Positions 35,818 through 45,630 of a stretch of DNA of 64,000 nucleotides are shown here, piece by piece; the first letter of the stretch is position 1; every line of letters starts with the position of its first letter. Position numbers and translations under genes: made by a program. The stretch lies in NCBI GenBank assembly GCA_964397305.1, contig CAYNIP010000011.1, positions 43,860 to 107,859 of the forward strand, written 5' to 3'. The stretch is from JAAUTY01 sp964397305. Lineage in GTDB: Bacteria; Cyanobacteriota; Cyanobacteriia; Cyanobacteriales; Spirulinaceae. The notes under the pieces were generated by a model. The model saw only the letters and a program-made list of their open reading frames with translations. It did not search any database and was not told the DNA's origin.

Positions 35818-36042
35818 TTACTTTTTCCGCAGACGATAGGTGATGCGCCCCTTCGTCAAGTCGTAGGGGGTTAGCTCCACTTTGACGCGATCGCCCGGCA
35901 GAATCTTGATGTAATTCCGGCGGATCTTGCCCGAAATGTGAGCTAGGACGCTAAACCCATTGTCGAGATCGACACGGAACATCGCGTTGGGGAGCGAGTC
36001 CGTGACTGTACCCTCCATTTCAATCAAATCTTGCTTGGACAA
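35818..36042 (-). CDS. infA: translation initiation factor IF-1
   Basis: 74 residues: SKQDLIEMEGTVTDSLPNAMFRV, HISGKIRRNYIKILPGDRVKVELTPYDLTKGRITYR. The family start falls on a TTG (36042) with AAGGGGA 11 nt upstream. The frame is open to 36201, but the extra residues are not IF-1. A TTG start would suit IF-3-sensitive control, which is inference. Confidence 0.92.
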   Translation of the reverse strand: MSKQDLIEMEGTVTDSLPNAMFRVDLDNGFSVLAHISGKIRRNYIKILPGDRVKVELTPYDLTKGRITYRLRKK

Positions 36043-36216
36043 AGCGGCAAATTCCCCTTCATGTTGACTGTGAAAGCGCTTGAGGCTCGCGGGCTGGGCT
36101 GAACCTAGCGAGCCCGAGGCTGGCGGCTTAATCACCCTTGGGCAACGAGGCCTGAAACCCTGGCAGCAAATACCCCATTCTGCATCGTAGCAAAAATTCA
36201 CACGACTTGGCAGCTT

Positions 36217-36771
36217 CTAGGAGATAAGGAGGGCGTGAAGGTCCGCTGTCACTGAGGTCGGGGGGCGATCGCCATTAATGAGCTGGAGCCCGCGATCGCG
36301 ATAAAAATCAATCACGGGCGCGGTCTGCTCGCGGTAGACCTCCAAGCGTCGGCGCACGGTTTCCTCCGTATCATCCTCCCGCCCCCGGGCCATCAGGCGC
36401 GACAACACGACTTGATCCGGAACATCCAGATTAATCGCCACATCGGCGTGCTGGCCCAGCTCCCGGAGGAGCGCCTCTAGGAACGTCGCTTGCTCTACAT
36501 TGCGGGGAAATCCATCCAAAATCCAGCCCTTGCTGGCATCGGGTTGTGCGAGCCGCTCCCGGATCAGGTTCAACATCAAGTCATCAGGAACCAATTCCCC
36601 CCGGTCCATGTAGGCTTTTGCCTGCTGGCCGAGCGGGGTTCCTTGCTCCTTGGCAGCCCGGAGAATTTCACCCGTCGAAATATGAGGGATTCCCACCTTC
36701 TCCGCGAGGATTTTAGCCTGAGTTCCTTTGCCGGCCCCTGGGGGGCCGAGAAAAATCAATCGTTTGGTCAT
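36217..36771 (-). CDS. adk: adenylate kinase
   Basis: 184 residues. P-loop GPPGAGKGTQ, ISTGEILRAA, ILDGFPRN and RLMARGREDDT. The protein is the short form lacking the long LID insertion of E. coli Adk, as is usual in cyanobacteria. The start at ATG 36771 fits the family; five extra upstream codons are open. Confidence 0.95.
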   Translation of the reverse strand: MTKRLIFLGPPGAGKGTQAKILAEKVGIPHISTGEILRAAKEQGTPLGQQAKAYMDRGELVPDDLMLNLIRERLAQPDASKGWILDGFPRNVEQATFLEALLRELGQHADVAINLDVPDQVVLSRLMARGREDDTEETVRRRLEVYREQTAPVIDFYRDRGLQLINGDRPPTSVTADLHALLIS

Positions 36772-36811
36772 GCAATCGTTACTCAATTTTCCAGGGGACT
36801 TTTAGACGAGC

Positions 36812-38146
36812 CTACTGCTTCACCATGCCTTCATAGCGCTGGGAAATCACGTAGGTCTGAATCTGTTTCGCCGTGTCAATGGCCACGCCGACCAGAATCA
36901 ACAGTGAGGTTGAGCCCAGACCCCGCAGGGTTTGAATGCCCAACAAACTTTCCACCGCCGTCGGTACAGTAGCGACAATGCCCAAGAAGGCAGCCCCCAG
37001 GAACGTCAGGCGATTAATCACTTTTTCCAGATAGTCGCTGGTCGCCTTGCCGGGACGGATGCCCGGAATACTCGACCCCATCTTCTTGAGGTTTTGGGAC
37101 ATATCGATGGGATTGACGATCAGCGAAGCGTAGAAGTAGCTGAAGAAGACGATTAAGGTGAAGAAAACGATTACGTACACCCAGGGAGTGGGGCCGTCGA
37201 GGCGAATCGCATCGGCAATGGGAACTAGATAGCGATTCGCTTCCCCCAGCCAGCCGCTCGCATTGCGGGTGAACTGCACCAGCGAGGCGGGGAGGAAGAG
37301 GACGGCGGAGGCGAAAATGATCGGCATTACGCCCCCTTGGTTGAGGCGCAGGGGCAGGTACTGGGTGCGTTCGCGATAGAGGCGGCGGCCCACTTGGCGA
37401 CGAGCCGAGACGATGGGGATACGGCGGGAGCCTTCCTGGACAAAGACAATGCCGACGATCATCACCAAGAAGGCGAGGAGCAACACGATCACTTTGGCGA
37501 TCGCCTCCCGTCCGCCCTGCTGGGCGTACTCAACCGTATTGCCCAGAATTGCCGGTAGGGCAGCGACAATGTTCACAAAGATCAGGAGCGAGGCCCCGTT
37601 CCCAATCCCCCGCTCTGTGATCAGTTCCGAGACCCACATCACGAACATGGAGCCCGCCACGAAGGCGATCGCCGTCTCAATGAACGACGTTACCCCCGGG
37701 GAAGTCGCGTAGCCCTGAATCCAAGTTGACAGCATCAAGCTCTGCAAGATTGCCCAGCCCAAGGCCACATAGCGCGTGATTTGGGAAATCTTTCGCCGTC
37801 CCGCTTCCCCTTCATTTTTCTGCAAGTTTTCCAGGGAGGGCAGGGCCGCCGTCAGCAGTTGCATGATGATTGAGGCATTAATGTAAGGCAGAATGCCTAA
37901 GGCAAAAATGCCCAAGAGCGACAATCCCCCCCCGGAAAAGACATCCAAGAAACCAATCAAAGGCGTGTCCTGAATCTCGCGGGTGAAGCGCTCCAAATCG
38001 ACGCCAGGCACAGGAATGTAGACCCCCAAGCGCACTAAAATCAGCAGCCCTAGGGTGACCAGCAGGCGACCCCGGAGACCGGCCGCCTGGGCCATTTGCA
38101 TAAAGGTTTCTTGGGCGGTGGGGGATTTATCGCGACTAACGACCAT
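36812..38146 (-). CDS. secY: preprotein translocase subunit SecY
   Basis: 444 residues with ten membrane spans. The family signature PGVDLERF and the loop motifs NEGEAGRRKI, ITERGIGNGASLLIF and RYEGMVKQ are present. It forms the translocon channel in the plasma and thylakoid membranes. It lies between rplO and adk, the canonical spc order. Confidence 0.97.
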   Translation of the reverse strand: MVVSRDKSPTAQETFMQMAQAAGLRGRLLVTLGLLILVRLGVYIPVPGVDLERFTREIQDTPLIGFLDVFSGGGLSLLGIFALGILPYINASIIMQLLTAALPSLENLQKNEGEAGRRKISQITRYVALGWAILQSLMLSTWIQGYATSPGVTSFIETAIAFVAGSMFVMWVSELITERGIGNGASLLIFVNIVAALPAILGNTVEYAQQGGREAIAKVIVLLLAFLVMIVGIVFVQEGSRRIPIVSARRQVGRRLYRERTQYLPLRLNQGGVMPIIFASAVLFLPASLVQFTRNASGWLGEANRYLVPIADAIRLDGPTPWVYVIVFFTLIVFFSYFYASLIVNPIDMSQNLKKMGSSIPGIRPGKATSDYLEKVINRLTFLGAAFLGIVATVPTAVESLLGIQTLRGLGSTSLLILVGVAIDTAKQIQTYVISQRYEGMVKQ

Positions 38147-38151
38147 GCGTG

Positions 38152-38640
38152 CTATTCACCTTGCGGTGGGGTAGAAGGAGCATCGGAAGCGGAAGCTGTC
38201 AGCAGTTCGCAACGACCGCCCGCTGCTTCAATCTTCTGCCGCGCGCTGGCGGTGAAGGCAGCAGCATAAACGGTTAGGGGCCCATCAAGATCGCCATCTC
38301 CCAGCACTTTCAGCGGGCCGTCATCGGCGGTCAGCAGGTGGTGATCGATCAAGAGCGCTAACGTTACCTCGGTGTTGGCGGGCAAGGCTGCCAGCTTCCC
38401 AACATTAATCGTAGTGTAGCGGCGCGGGTTGATGACCGTAAAGTGCTTCAGCTTGGGCACGCGGCGGTAGAGGGGCATTTGACCCCCTTCAAAGCCCGCC
38501 TTGGTACCAGTACCAGAGCGGGACTTCTGGCCACGCATCCCGAAGCCACAACTAGCACCTTGACCAGCGGCAATGCCCCGGCCGACGCGACGGCGGCGGC
38601 GACGAGAGCCGGGTTGGGGAACAGCGTCATGGATTCTCAT
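38152..38640 (-). CDS. rplO: 50S ribosomal protein L15
   Basis: 162 residues: the N-terminal RRRVGRGIAAGQGASCGFGMRGQKSRSG, GFEGGQMPLYRRVPK and the C-terminal ARQKIEAAGG. The ATG at 38640 fits the family; the frame is open to 38682. Confidence 0.95.
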   Translation of the reverse strand: MRIHDAVPQPGSRRRRRRVGRGIAAGQGASCGFGMRGQKSRSGTGTKAGFEGGQMPLYRRVPKLKHFTVINPRRYTTINVGKLAALPANTEVTLALLIDHHLLTADDGPLKVLGDGDLDGPLTVYAAAFTASARQKIEAAGGRCELLTASASDAPSTPPQGE

Positions 38641-38688
38641 CGGGTTCTTGCCTCCTTGAGGGCGAATAACGGACAGACGCAAGCGGAG

Positions 38689-39213
38689 TTAGGTATAGAG
38701 GTGCTCAACGGGAACGCCCCGCTCTTCGGCGACTTCTGAGAAGCTCCGCAGCGTTTCCAGGGCGTCAATGGTAGCCCGGGCGTTGTTCAAGGGGTTATTA
38801 GACCCCAGTTGCTTGGCGAGGATGTTTTTGACCCCCGCCAGCTCGAGCACGGTGCGAACGGCCCCGCCGGCAATAACGCCCGTCCCTGGGGCCGCCGGTC
38901 GCATCATCACCTTGGCTCCCCCAGCAACACCATTGGCGAAGTGGGTGATCGAGCTCGCTTTGGTCAGGGAAACATCGATCATCTGCTTTTTGCCATCGGC
39001 GACGCCCTTACGAACCGCCCCGATCACATCCGCTGCTTTGCCGACGCCGACTCCCACTTTGCCGCGTTCATTCCCGACGACAACGATGGCACGGAAGCTC
39101 AGCTTCTTGCCCCCTTTGACCACCTTGCTCACCCGACGAATCTGAATGACTCGCTCTTGAAAAGCGGAGTCTTCTTTCTTCTTCTCGCGGTTGTTCTTTT
39201 TTTTCTTAGCCAC
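38689..39213 (-). CDS. rpsE: 30S ribosomal protein S5
   Basis: 174 residues. Core motifs VIQIRRVSKVVKGGKKLSFRAIVVVGNERGKVGVGVGKA and APGTGVIAGGAVRTVLELAGV. The very basic N-terminus (KKKKNNREKKKED) is usual in cyanobacteria. It is followed directly by rplO; rpmD, which lies between them in E. coli, is absent. Confidence 0.96.
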   Translation of the reverse strand: MAKKKKNNREKKKEDSAFQERVIQIRRVSKVVKGGKKLSFRAIVVVGNERGKVGVGVGKAADVIGAVRKGVADGKKQMIDVSLTKASSITHFANGVAGGAKVMMRPAAPGTGVIAGGAVRTVLELAGVKNILAKQLGSNNPLNNARATIDALETLRSFSEVAEERGVPVEHLYT

Positions 39214-39235
39214 AGTCCCGGCCTCCCTCGTGTTG

Positions 39236-39598
39236 CTAGAAGTCTAACCCTGCTGCTCGAGCCGCCTCGGCCAGCGCCTTGATGCGGCCGTGGTATAAGT
39301 TACCACCCCGGTCAAAGACAACTTGCTGAATGCCCTGGGCGAGCAGGCGTTCGGCGACCCGCTGACCCACAGCCGCCGAAGCCTCGCAGGTGGCTCCGGA
39401 GGAGAGTTGCTCCCGCAACTCGGGCTCGAGGCTGGAGGCGGCCGCTAGGGTGTGTTGTGCCACATCGTCGATGACTTGGGCGTAGATGTGTTGGTTGGAG
39501 CGGAAGATAGCGAGGCGGGGGCGTTCTGCGGTCCCGGTAACTTTCTTCCGCAAGCGCCGATGGCGGCGATGAACGAGTTCGCGACGTGATGCTTTCAT
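39236..39598 (-). CDS. rplR: 50S ribosomal protein L18
   Basis: 120 residues: VHRRHRRLRKKVTGTAERPRLAIFRSNQHIYAQVIDD, VGQRVAERLL, FDRGGNLYHGRIKALAEAAR. Binds 5S rRNA. Confidence 0.97.
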   Translation of the reverse strand: MKASRRELVHRRHRRLRKKVTGTAERPRLAIFRSNQHIYAQVIDDVAQHTLAAASSLEPELREQLSSGATCEASAAVGQRVAERLLAQGIQQVVFDRGGNLYHGRIKALAEAARAAGLDF

Positions 39599-39600
39599 GG

Positions 39601-40143
39601 TTATTTCTTCCCGGTCTTACCAGCTTTTTGACGAACCACTTCCCCAAAGTAGCGGATGCCTTTGCCCTTATAGACTTCGGGCGGGCGAACTGCTCGGACT
39701 CGGGCCGCCGTATTGCCGACGATCTCTTTGTTAATGCCGCTGACGATCACTTCGGTGTTTTTATCGCCCATGGCAAACTGGATGCCGTCGGGCGGGGCGA
39801 TTTCCACGGGCTTGCTGTAGCCGACGCTGAGCACCAGGTTACGGCCCTGAACTTGGGCACGGTAGCCGACGCCGATGATCGTCAGGCGCTTTTCGTAGCC
39901 TTTGGATACCCCATCCACCATGTTGGCGATCAGGGTGCGGGCGAGGCCGTGGCGCTGGCGCGCGACCCGGGTTTCTTGGCGGCGGGTGACGGTGATTTCG
40001 TTGCCTTCCTGGGCGATCGCCACCTGCTCGGGGAGCGATCGCGCCAGTTCACCTTTGGGACCCTTGACCCGCACATGCTGCCCGTTGATCTCAACGGTGA
40101 CTTTGGGGGGAAGGGGAATCGGACGCTTGCCGATACGAGACAT
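39601..40143 (-). CDS. rplF: 50S ribosomal protein L6
   Basis: 180 residues: MSRIGKRPIPLPPKVTV, VKGPKGEL, GVGYRAQVQG, and the C-terminal PEVYKGKGIRYFGEVVRQKAGKTGKK. Start at 40143; the frame is open seven codons further. Confidence 0.96.
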   Translation of the reverse strand: MSRIGKRPIPLPPKVTVEINGQHVRVKGPKGELARSLPEQVAIAQEGNEITVTRRQETRVARQRHGLARTLIANMVDGVSKGYEKRLTIIGVGYRAQVQGRNLVLSVGYSKPVEIAPPDGIQFAMGDKNTEVIVSGINKEIVGNTAARVRAVRPPEVYKGKGIRYFGEVVRQKAGKTGKK

Positions 40144-40182
40144 AACTTGACTCCTGCGTTGCAATCGTGAGAACGAGGGGGC

Positions 40183-40584
40183 TTACCAGACGTAGCAGAG
40201 GACTTCGCCGCCGATACCCCGCTGCCGGGCTTCGCGGTCAGTCATCACCCCGCTGGAGGTGGAGACGATCGCGATGCCGATGCCGCCGAGGACGCGCGGC
40301 AGTTCCTTGCGGTTCTTGTACACGCGCAAACCAGGCTTGCTGACTCGCTTGAGGGTGGTAATGATCGGCTTGCGCTGTTTGCCCTTATACTTCAGGGTCA
40401 GCACCAGCTCGGTCCGCAGCCCTTCGCCCGTCTCCTCGACCTCAGCGATGAAGCCCTCGGATTTCAGCACGCGGGCGATGTCGCGCGTCATGCGGGTGGA
40501 GGGAATCTTCACCGTGGGGTGACGAACGGCTCCGGCGTTGCGGATGCGCGTGAGCATGTCGGAAATGGTATCGTTGACTGCCAT
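40183..40584 (-). CDS. rpsH: 30S ribosomal protein S8
   Basis: 133 residues: NDTISDMLTRIRNAGAVRH, YKGKQRKPIITTLKRVSKPGLRVY, and VSTSSGVMTDREARQRGIGGEVLCYVW. It follows rplE directly; rpsN, which lies between them in E. coli, is absent. Confidence 0.97.
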   Translation of the reverse strand: MAVNDTISDMLTRIRNAGAVRHPTVKIPSTRMTRDIARVLKSEGFIAEVEETGEGLRTELVLTLKYKGKQRKPIITTLKRVSKPGLRVYKNRKELPRVLGGIGIAIVSTSSGVMTDREARQRGIGGEVLCYVW

Positions 40585-40619
40585 GTTGGTGTGCTTTGCC
40601 TCCTTGCTAGTCGCGGGCT

Positions 40620-41165
40620 CTAGTTATTGCGGAAGGGCATTCCCATCTCTTTGAGTAGGGCGCGGGCCTCTTCATCCGTGCTGGCGGTCGTCACAATGGC
40701 AATGTCCAGACCGCGAATCTGATCGACGCTGTCGTAGTCAATCTCGGGAAAGATAAGTTGTTCGCGGACACCGATGCTGTAGTTGCCGCGCCCGTCGAAG
40801 CTTTTGGGGCTGACACCGCGAAAGTCACGGATGCGAGGCAGGGCTAAACTGATCAGGCGATCCAGGAAGGCGTACATTCGCTCCGCGCGGAGCGTGACCA
40901 TGACGCCGACGGGCATCCCTTCGCGAATTTTGAAGCCCGCGATCGCCTTGCGAGCGCGGGTGACAACGGGACGTTGACCCGCGATCATGGCAAGCTCGCT
41001 GAGGGAAGACTCGAGGGCTTTGGTATTCTGGGACGCTTCGCCGAGGCCGCGATTGAGGACAATCTTTTCTAGCTTCGGCACTTGATGGATGTTGCGGTAG
41101 CCGAATTGCTCCGTCAACTTCGGGACGATGGTTTCGAGGTAAAGGGTTTTCAGGCGTTGGCTCAC
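40620..41165 (-). CDS. rplE: 50S ribosomal protein L5
   Basis: 181 residues: YRNIHQVPKLEKIVLNRGLGEAS, ITGQRPVVTRA-type core, FLDRLISLALPRIRDFRG, NYSIGVREQLIFPEID. 5S rRNA contact protein. Confidence 0.97.
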   Translation of the reverse strand: MSQRLKTLYLETIVPKLTEQFGYRNIHQVPKLEKIVLNRGLGEASQNTKALESSLSELAMIAGQRPVVTRARKAIAGFKIREGMPVGVMVTLRAERMYAFLDRLISLALPRIRDFRGVSPKSFDGRGNYSIGVREQLIFPEIDYDSVDQIRGLDIAIVTTASTDEEARALLKEMGMPFRNN

Positions 41166-41246
41166 GGTGGGGGTTCCTCCTCAAACAGCCCTGGGCGGGG
41201 TCAGGGCGCACAGCAAAACAGTTAGCAATCGAACGGGGGGCCAGGG

Positions 41247-41597
41247 CTAGTCAATGATCTCGCCCGTTTTTTTGAGTAGCCGCACCTTGCGCCCGTCTTC
41301 GGTAAAGGTGTAGCCAATGCGGCTAGCGACTTGTGATTTTTTGGAGTAGAGCATGACGTTGGAGCTGTGAATCGGTGCTTCAAAGGTTGTAATTTGGCCC
41401 GACTCACCATCCCGGGTGGGCTTGACGTGCTTCGTTCGCACGTTGACACCGCCCACGATCACTTTGTTCAGCTTCGGGAAGACCCGCAGCACTTCGCCGA
41501 CCTTGCCCTTGTACGAGCCCGAAATGACCTGAACTGTGTCACCTTTTTTGAGGTGCATCTTGAGGTTGGCGCGTTGCTTAGCAGCAGGTTTTGTCAT
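41247..41597 (-). CDS. rplX: 50S ribosomal protein L24
   Basis: 116 residues with the KOW motif KGDTVQVISGSYKGKVGEVLRV and GVNVRTKHVKPTRDGESGQI. It starts 2 bp after the rplN stop. Confidence 0.97.
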   Translation of the reverse strand: MTKPAAKQRANLKMHLKKGDTVQVISGSYKGKVGEVLRVFPKLNKVIVGGVNVRTKHVKPTRDGESGQITTFEAPIHSSNVMLYSKKSQVASRIGYTFTEDGRKVRLLKKTGEIID

Positions 41598-41599
41598 GG

Positions 41600-41968
41600 T
41601 CAGAGCACCTCCGGAGCCAGCGAGACAATCTTGGTGTAGTTGCGATCGCGCAGCTCCCGAGCCACGGGCCCAAAGACGCGCGTACCCCTAGGGTTGCCGT
41701 CGGCGTTGATGATGACAGCGGCATTGTCATCGAACCGAATGCTCATACCACTGTCGCGCCGCAGGGAGTGGCGGGTGCGGACGATGACGGCGCGCACCAC
41801 ATCAGACTTTTTGATCGCCATGTTGGGAATGGCGTCTTTAACCACAGCGACGATGACATCACCGACGCCACCGTAGCGGCTGTTGCCACTACCGAGAACA
41901 CGCAGGCACATCAGCTTGCGAGCGCCGCTGTTGTCCGCCACATTAAGGTAGGTCTCTTGCTGAATCAT
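41600..41968 (-). CDS. rplN: 50S ribosomal protein L14
   Basis: 122 residues: MIQQETYLNVADNSGARKLMCLRVLG, KKSDVVRAVIVRT, GTRVFGPVARELRDRNYTKIVSLAPEVL. Full length. Confidence 0.98.
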   Translation of the reverse strand: MIQQETYLNVADNSGARKLMCLRVLGSGNSRYGGVGDVIVAVVKDAIPNMAIKKSDVVRAVIVRTRHSLRRDSGMSIRFDDNAAVIINADGNPRGTRVFGPVARELRDRNYTKIVSLAPEVL

Positions 41969-42004
41969 GACTGACTCCGAAGCGAGTAAGGGAATGGAAA
42001 AGGT

Positions 42005-42256
42005 CTAGTCGGTCGCGGCACTCACGAGAATCTCGGCAACCTGCCAGTGCTTGGTGCGGCTGAGGGGACGGGTCTCGCGGATGCGGACGCGATCGCCCTC
42101 GTGGCACTCGTTATTCTCATCGTGAACTTTGTAGCGCTTGGTAGAGACGACAATTTTGCCGTACTTCGGGTGGGGCGAGCGGCTCTCAATCGCCACCACA
42201 ATGGTTTTATTCATCTTGGTGCTGACCACCAGGCCAACTCGTTCTTTAACAGCCAT
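42005..42256 (-). CDS. rpsQ: 30S ribosomal protein S17
   Basis: 83 residues: GLVVSTKMNKTIVVAIESRSPHPKYGKIV and HDENNECHEGDRVRIRETRPLSRTKHWQV. OB-fold 16S rRNA binder. Confidence 0.97.
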   Translation of the reverse strand: MAVKERVGLVVSTKMNKTIVVAIESRSPHPKYGKIVVSTKRYKVHDENNECHEGDRVRIRETRPLSRTKHWQVAEILVSAATD

Positions 42257-42262
42257 GACTCA

Positions 42263-42535
42263 CTACTCCTCTTCTGTCATCGTTCCTGGAGATGTCGCTA
42301 CCGGCGCTGGGGGAGCCGCCGCTAGAACCACCGCTTCTCCGAGTTGGCGCTCCCGCTCCACGGTGAGCAACTGGGCAATCCAGTGGCGCGTGTGCTTGAA
42401 CTGGTGGGTTTTTTCAAAAGCCTGAGTCGCGCGCTGGAAGCGGAGATCAAAGAGCTTACGCTTGGCCGCCGCAATCTCGGTCTCCAGCTCCTCGTCACTC
42501 AGCCGGCGCGCATCGGCAATTTTGGGTAGGGGCAT
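42263..42535 (-). CDS. rpmC: 50S ribosomal protein L29
   Basis: 90 residues. The family core (DEELETEIAAAKRKLFDLRFQRATQAFEKTHQFKHTRHWIAQLLTVERER) is followed by an Ala/Pro-rich tail of about 25 residues that is longer than in most L29 proteins. Confidence 0.95.
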   Translation of the reverse strand: MPLPKIADARRLSDEELETEIAAAKRKLFDLRFQRATQAFEKTHQFKHTRHWIAQLLTVERERQLGEAVVLAAAPPAPVATSPGTMTEEE

Positions 42536-42537
42536 CG

Positions 42538-42957
42538 TTAGTTATACTCCTGCTCGCGCGTCACAAACTTGACATTGATCGGCAGCTTTTGAGCTGCGAG
42601 GCGCATGGCCTCCCGGGCAATGGACTCCGACACACCATCCATCTCAAAGAGAATCCGACCGGGCTTGACCACCGCCACCCAAAACTCGGGGTTGCCCTTC
42701 CCGGAACCCATCCGGGTTTCAGCAGGGCGCATGGTCACGGGCTTGTCGGGGAAGATGCGAATCCAGATTTTGCCCCCCCGGCGGACATAGCGGGTCATGG
42801 CTCGGCGAGCCGCTTCAATTTGGCGGGCCGTAATCCAGGCTGGTTCCGTCGCTTGCAGGGCATAGTCCCCAAAGTTCAGGGTTGTACCACCTTTGGCAAG
42901 GCCGCGCATCCGACCACGATGCTGCTTACGAAATTTAGTGCGCTTAGGACTTAACAT
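42538..42957 (-). CDS. rplP: 50S ribosomal protein L16
   Basis: 139 residues: LSPKRTKFRKQHRGRMRGLAKGG, ITARQIEAARRAMTRYVRRGGKIWIRIFPDKP, MGSGKGNPEFWVAVVKPGRILFE. Sits at the A-site side of the 50S subunit. Confidence 0.98.
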   Translation of the reverse strand: MLSPKRTKFRKQHRGRMRGLAKGGTTLNFGDYALQATEPAWITARQIEAARRAMTRYVRRGGKIWIRIFPDKPVTMRPAETRMGSGKGNPEFWVAVVKPGRILFEMDGVSESIAREAMRLAAQKLPINVKFVTREQEYN

Positions 42958-43001
42958 GGCTCTTTAGTAGGGGGTGGGGGTGGTCTAGGGGGGCGATCGC
43001 C

Positions 43002-43721
43002 TTACTCAGAACGATCCTCAAACTGCTGCCGACGGCGACCTCGGCGCGGCGTTGCCGACGGCGGCGCGCTCAGCAACTCCTCCTGGCCGGGGATGATCTC
43101 ACCCTTGAACACCCAGACCTTAATGCCCAAGATGCCGTAGATCGTCCGAGCCGTGCGGTAGGCATAGTCAATATCAGCCCGGAGCGTATGCAGGGGAACC
43201 CGCCCCTCGCGCGTCCATTCCGTCCGGGCAATTTCAGCGCCGTTGAGCCGGCCGCTAACCTGAATCTTGATCCCTTGTACCTCAGCTCGCTGCGCCCGCT
43301 GGATCGCTTGGCGCACCACCCGCCGGAAGGAAACCCGGCGCTCGAGCTGCTGAGCAATGTACTCAGCGATCAACACCGCATCGGCATCGACCCGAGCCAC
43401 TTCGATCACATTGACACGGATCTGGCGGTTGCCCCCCAGGAAGTCCTGGAGGCCGGACCGCAGGGACTCAATGCCACTGCCGCCCCGTCCCACCACAACC
43501 CCCGGTCGAGCGGTGTGAATCTCAAGGTCAACCTGATCCGCCTTACGCTCAATCCGCACGTCGGAAATACCGGCATTGCTGAGATTGCGATGCACATAAG
43601 TGCGAATGCGGTCATCTTCTTGCAGTAGTTCTGGGTAGCGCTTCTTGTCGGCGTACCAGCAGGAGCGGTGCTCCTTAGTAACGCCAAGCCGAAAGCCAGT
43701 TGGATGAATCTTCTGTCCCAC
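43002..43721 (-). CDS. rpsC: 30S ribosomal protein S3
   Basis: 239 residues. MGQKIHPTGFRLGVTKEHRS, KH domain GRGGSGIESLR, and the C-terminal GRLNGAEIARTEWTREGRVPLHTLRADIDYA. A short Arg/Gln-rich tail ends the protein. Confidence 0.98.
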   Translation of the reverse strand: MGQKIHPTGFRLGVTKEHRSCWYADKKRYPELLQEDDRIRTYVHRNLSNAGISDVRIERKADQVDLEIHTARPGVVVGRGGSGIESLRSGLQDFLGGNRQIRVNVIEVARVDADAVLIAEYIAQQLERRVSFRRVVRQAIQRAQRAEVQGIKIQVSGRLNGAEIARTEWTREGRVPLHTLRADIDYAYRTARTIYGILGIKVWVFKGEIIPGQEELLSAPPSATPRRGRRRQQFEDRSE

Positions 43722-43735
43722 AGATCGTTACTCCC

Positions 43736-44104
43736 TTAGACTTCCTCGGACTCCGGCGCAACTGCCACCGTGATGTGGCAAGTTGGGCGGTGGATTTGAT
43801 AAGCGCGACCCTGGGCGCGGGGGCGGAAGCGCCGCAGGCGCGGGCCGGGGTCAGCATAGGCACGGCTAATCACCAGGCTGGCTGGATCGTAGCCATTGTT
43901 GTGCTCGGCATTGGCCACCGCTGAGCGCAAAACTTTCAGAATCGGCTCACAGGAGCGATAGGGCATGAACTCCAGCACGATCAGCGCCTCGCGGTAACTG
44001 CGGCCACGAATTTGGTCGAGAACCCGCCGCACCTTACGCGGTGACATGCGGATGTAGCGGGCAATGGCTTTAACTTCTGGTTGTGATGTATCAATGGCTA
44101 CCAC
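43736..44104 (-). CDS. rplV: 50S ribosomal protein L22
   Basis: 122 residues: KAIARYIRMSPRKVRRVLDQIRGRSY, VLRSAVANAEHNNG, and the exit-tunnel hairpin end PRAQGRAYQIHRPTCHITV. Confidence 0.97.
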   Translation of the reverse strand: MVAIDTSQPEVKAIARYIRMSPRKVRRVLDQIRGRSYREALIVLEFMPYRSCEPILKVLRSAVANAEHNNGYDPASLVISRAYADPGPRLRRFRPRAQGRAYQIHRPTCHITVAVAPESEEV

Positions 44105-44119
44105 AATTCCCTCCCTGTA

Positions 44120-44401
44120 CTAGCGCCGACCGGCGCGCTTGTCGCTCTTGGCATGACCCCGAAAGGTGCGAGTCGGGGCAAATTCGCCCAGCTTGTGACC
44201 AACCATTTGCTCGTTGACAAACACGGGCACATGCTGGCGACCGTTGTGAACGGCGATCGTGTGGCCTACCATCTGGGGCAGGATCGTGGAGGCTCGCGAC
44301 CAGGTTTTGATCACTTGCTTTTCGCCCTTGACATTGAGCGCCTCGATCTTACGCAGCAGGCTGTCGGCGATAAATGGCCCTTTCTTTAGCGAACGTCCCA
44401 T
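44120..44401 (-). CDS. rpsS: 30S ribosomal protein S19
   Basis: 93 residues: MGRSLKKGPFIADSLLRKIE, IKTWSRASTILPQMVGHTIAVHNGRQHVPVFV, GHKLGEFAPTRTFRGH. Full length. Confidence 0.98.
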   Translation of the reverse strand: MGRSLKKGPFIADSLLRKIEALNVKGEKQVIKTWSRASTILPQMVGHTIAVHNGRQHVPVFVNEQMVGHKLGEFAPTRTFRGHAKSDKRAGRR

Positions 44402-44458
44402 CGTGGTGTGTCCCTCGTTTTAACTGGCAGTGTTTTGGTGTGTTCGATTGAGATCACG

Positions 44459-45286
<828 letters not shown>

Positions 45287-45327
45287 GATTAGCTCTCAGA
45301 GGTCAACAGGAAACAGGGGTAGCCTAG

Positions 45328-45630
45328 CTACACTTCAGGGAAAAGCGTAATGCTGTCATCAGCCGCCAGCGTGACCACAGCCCGCTTGTACTGGGGTTTG
45401 TAGCCCAAGAAACGGCCGACACGCTTTTTGCGGCGGGGCGGGCGCGCGGTGTTCACTTTCATGACTTTGACATCGAAGAGGTATTCGATCGCCGCCCGAA
45501 TCTCTGGCTTCGTCGCCGTCAAGGCCACATCAAAGGCGTATTTGTTCTGCTCCAGCAGAATTGTCGCCTTCTCCGTTACCACGGGCTTCAAAATCAAATC
45601 CGCCAAATTGCGGAGATTGCGCTTACTCAC
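45328..45630 (-). CDS. rplW: 50S ribosomal protein L23
   Basis: 100 residues: LADLILKPVVTEKATILLEQNKYAFDVALTATKPEIRAAIEYLF and RPPRRKKRVGRFLGYKPQYKRAVV. GTG start overlapping the rplD end by 8 bp. It forms the nascent-chain docking site for trigger factor and SRP. Confidence 0.97.
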   Translation of the reverse strand: MSKRNLRNLADLILKPVVTEKATILLEQNKYAFDVALTATKPEIRAAIEYLFDVKVMKVNTARPPRRKKRVGRFLGYKPQYKRAVVTLAADDSITLFPEV

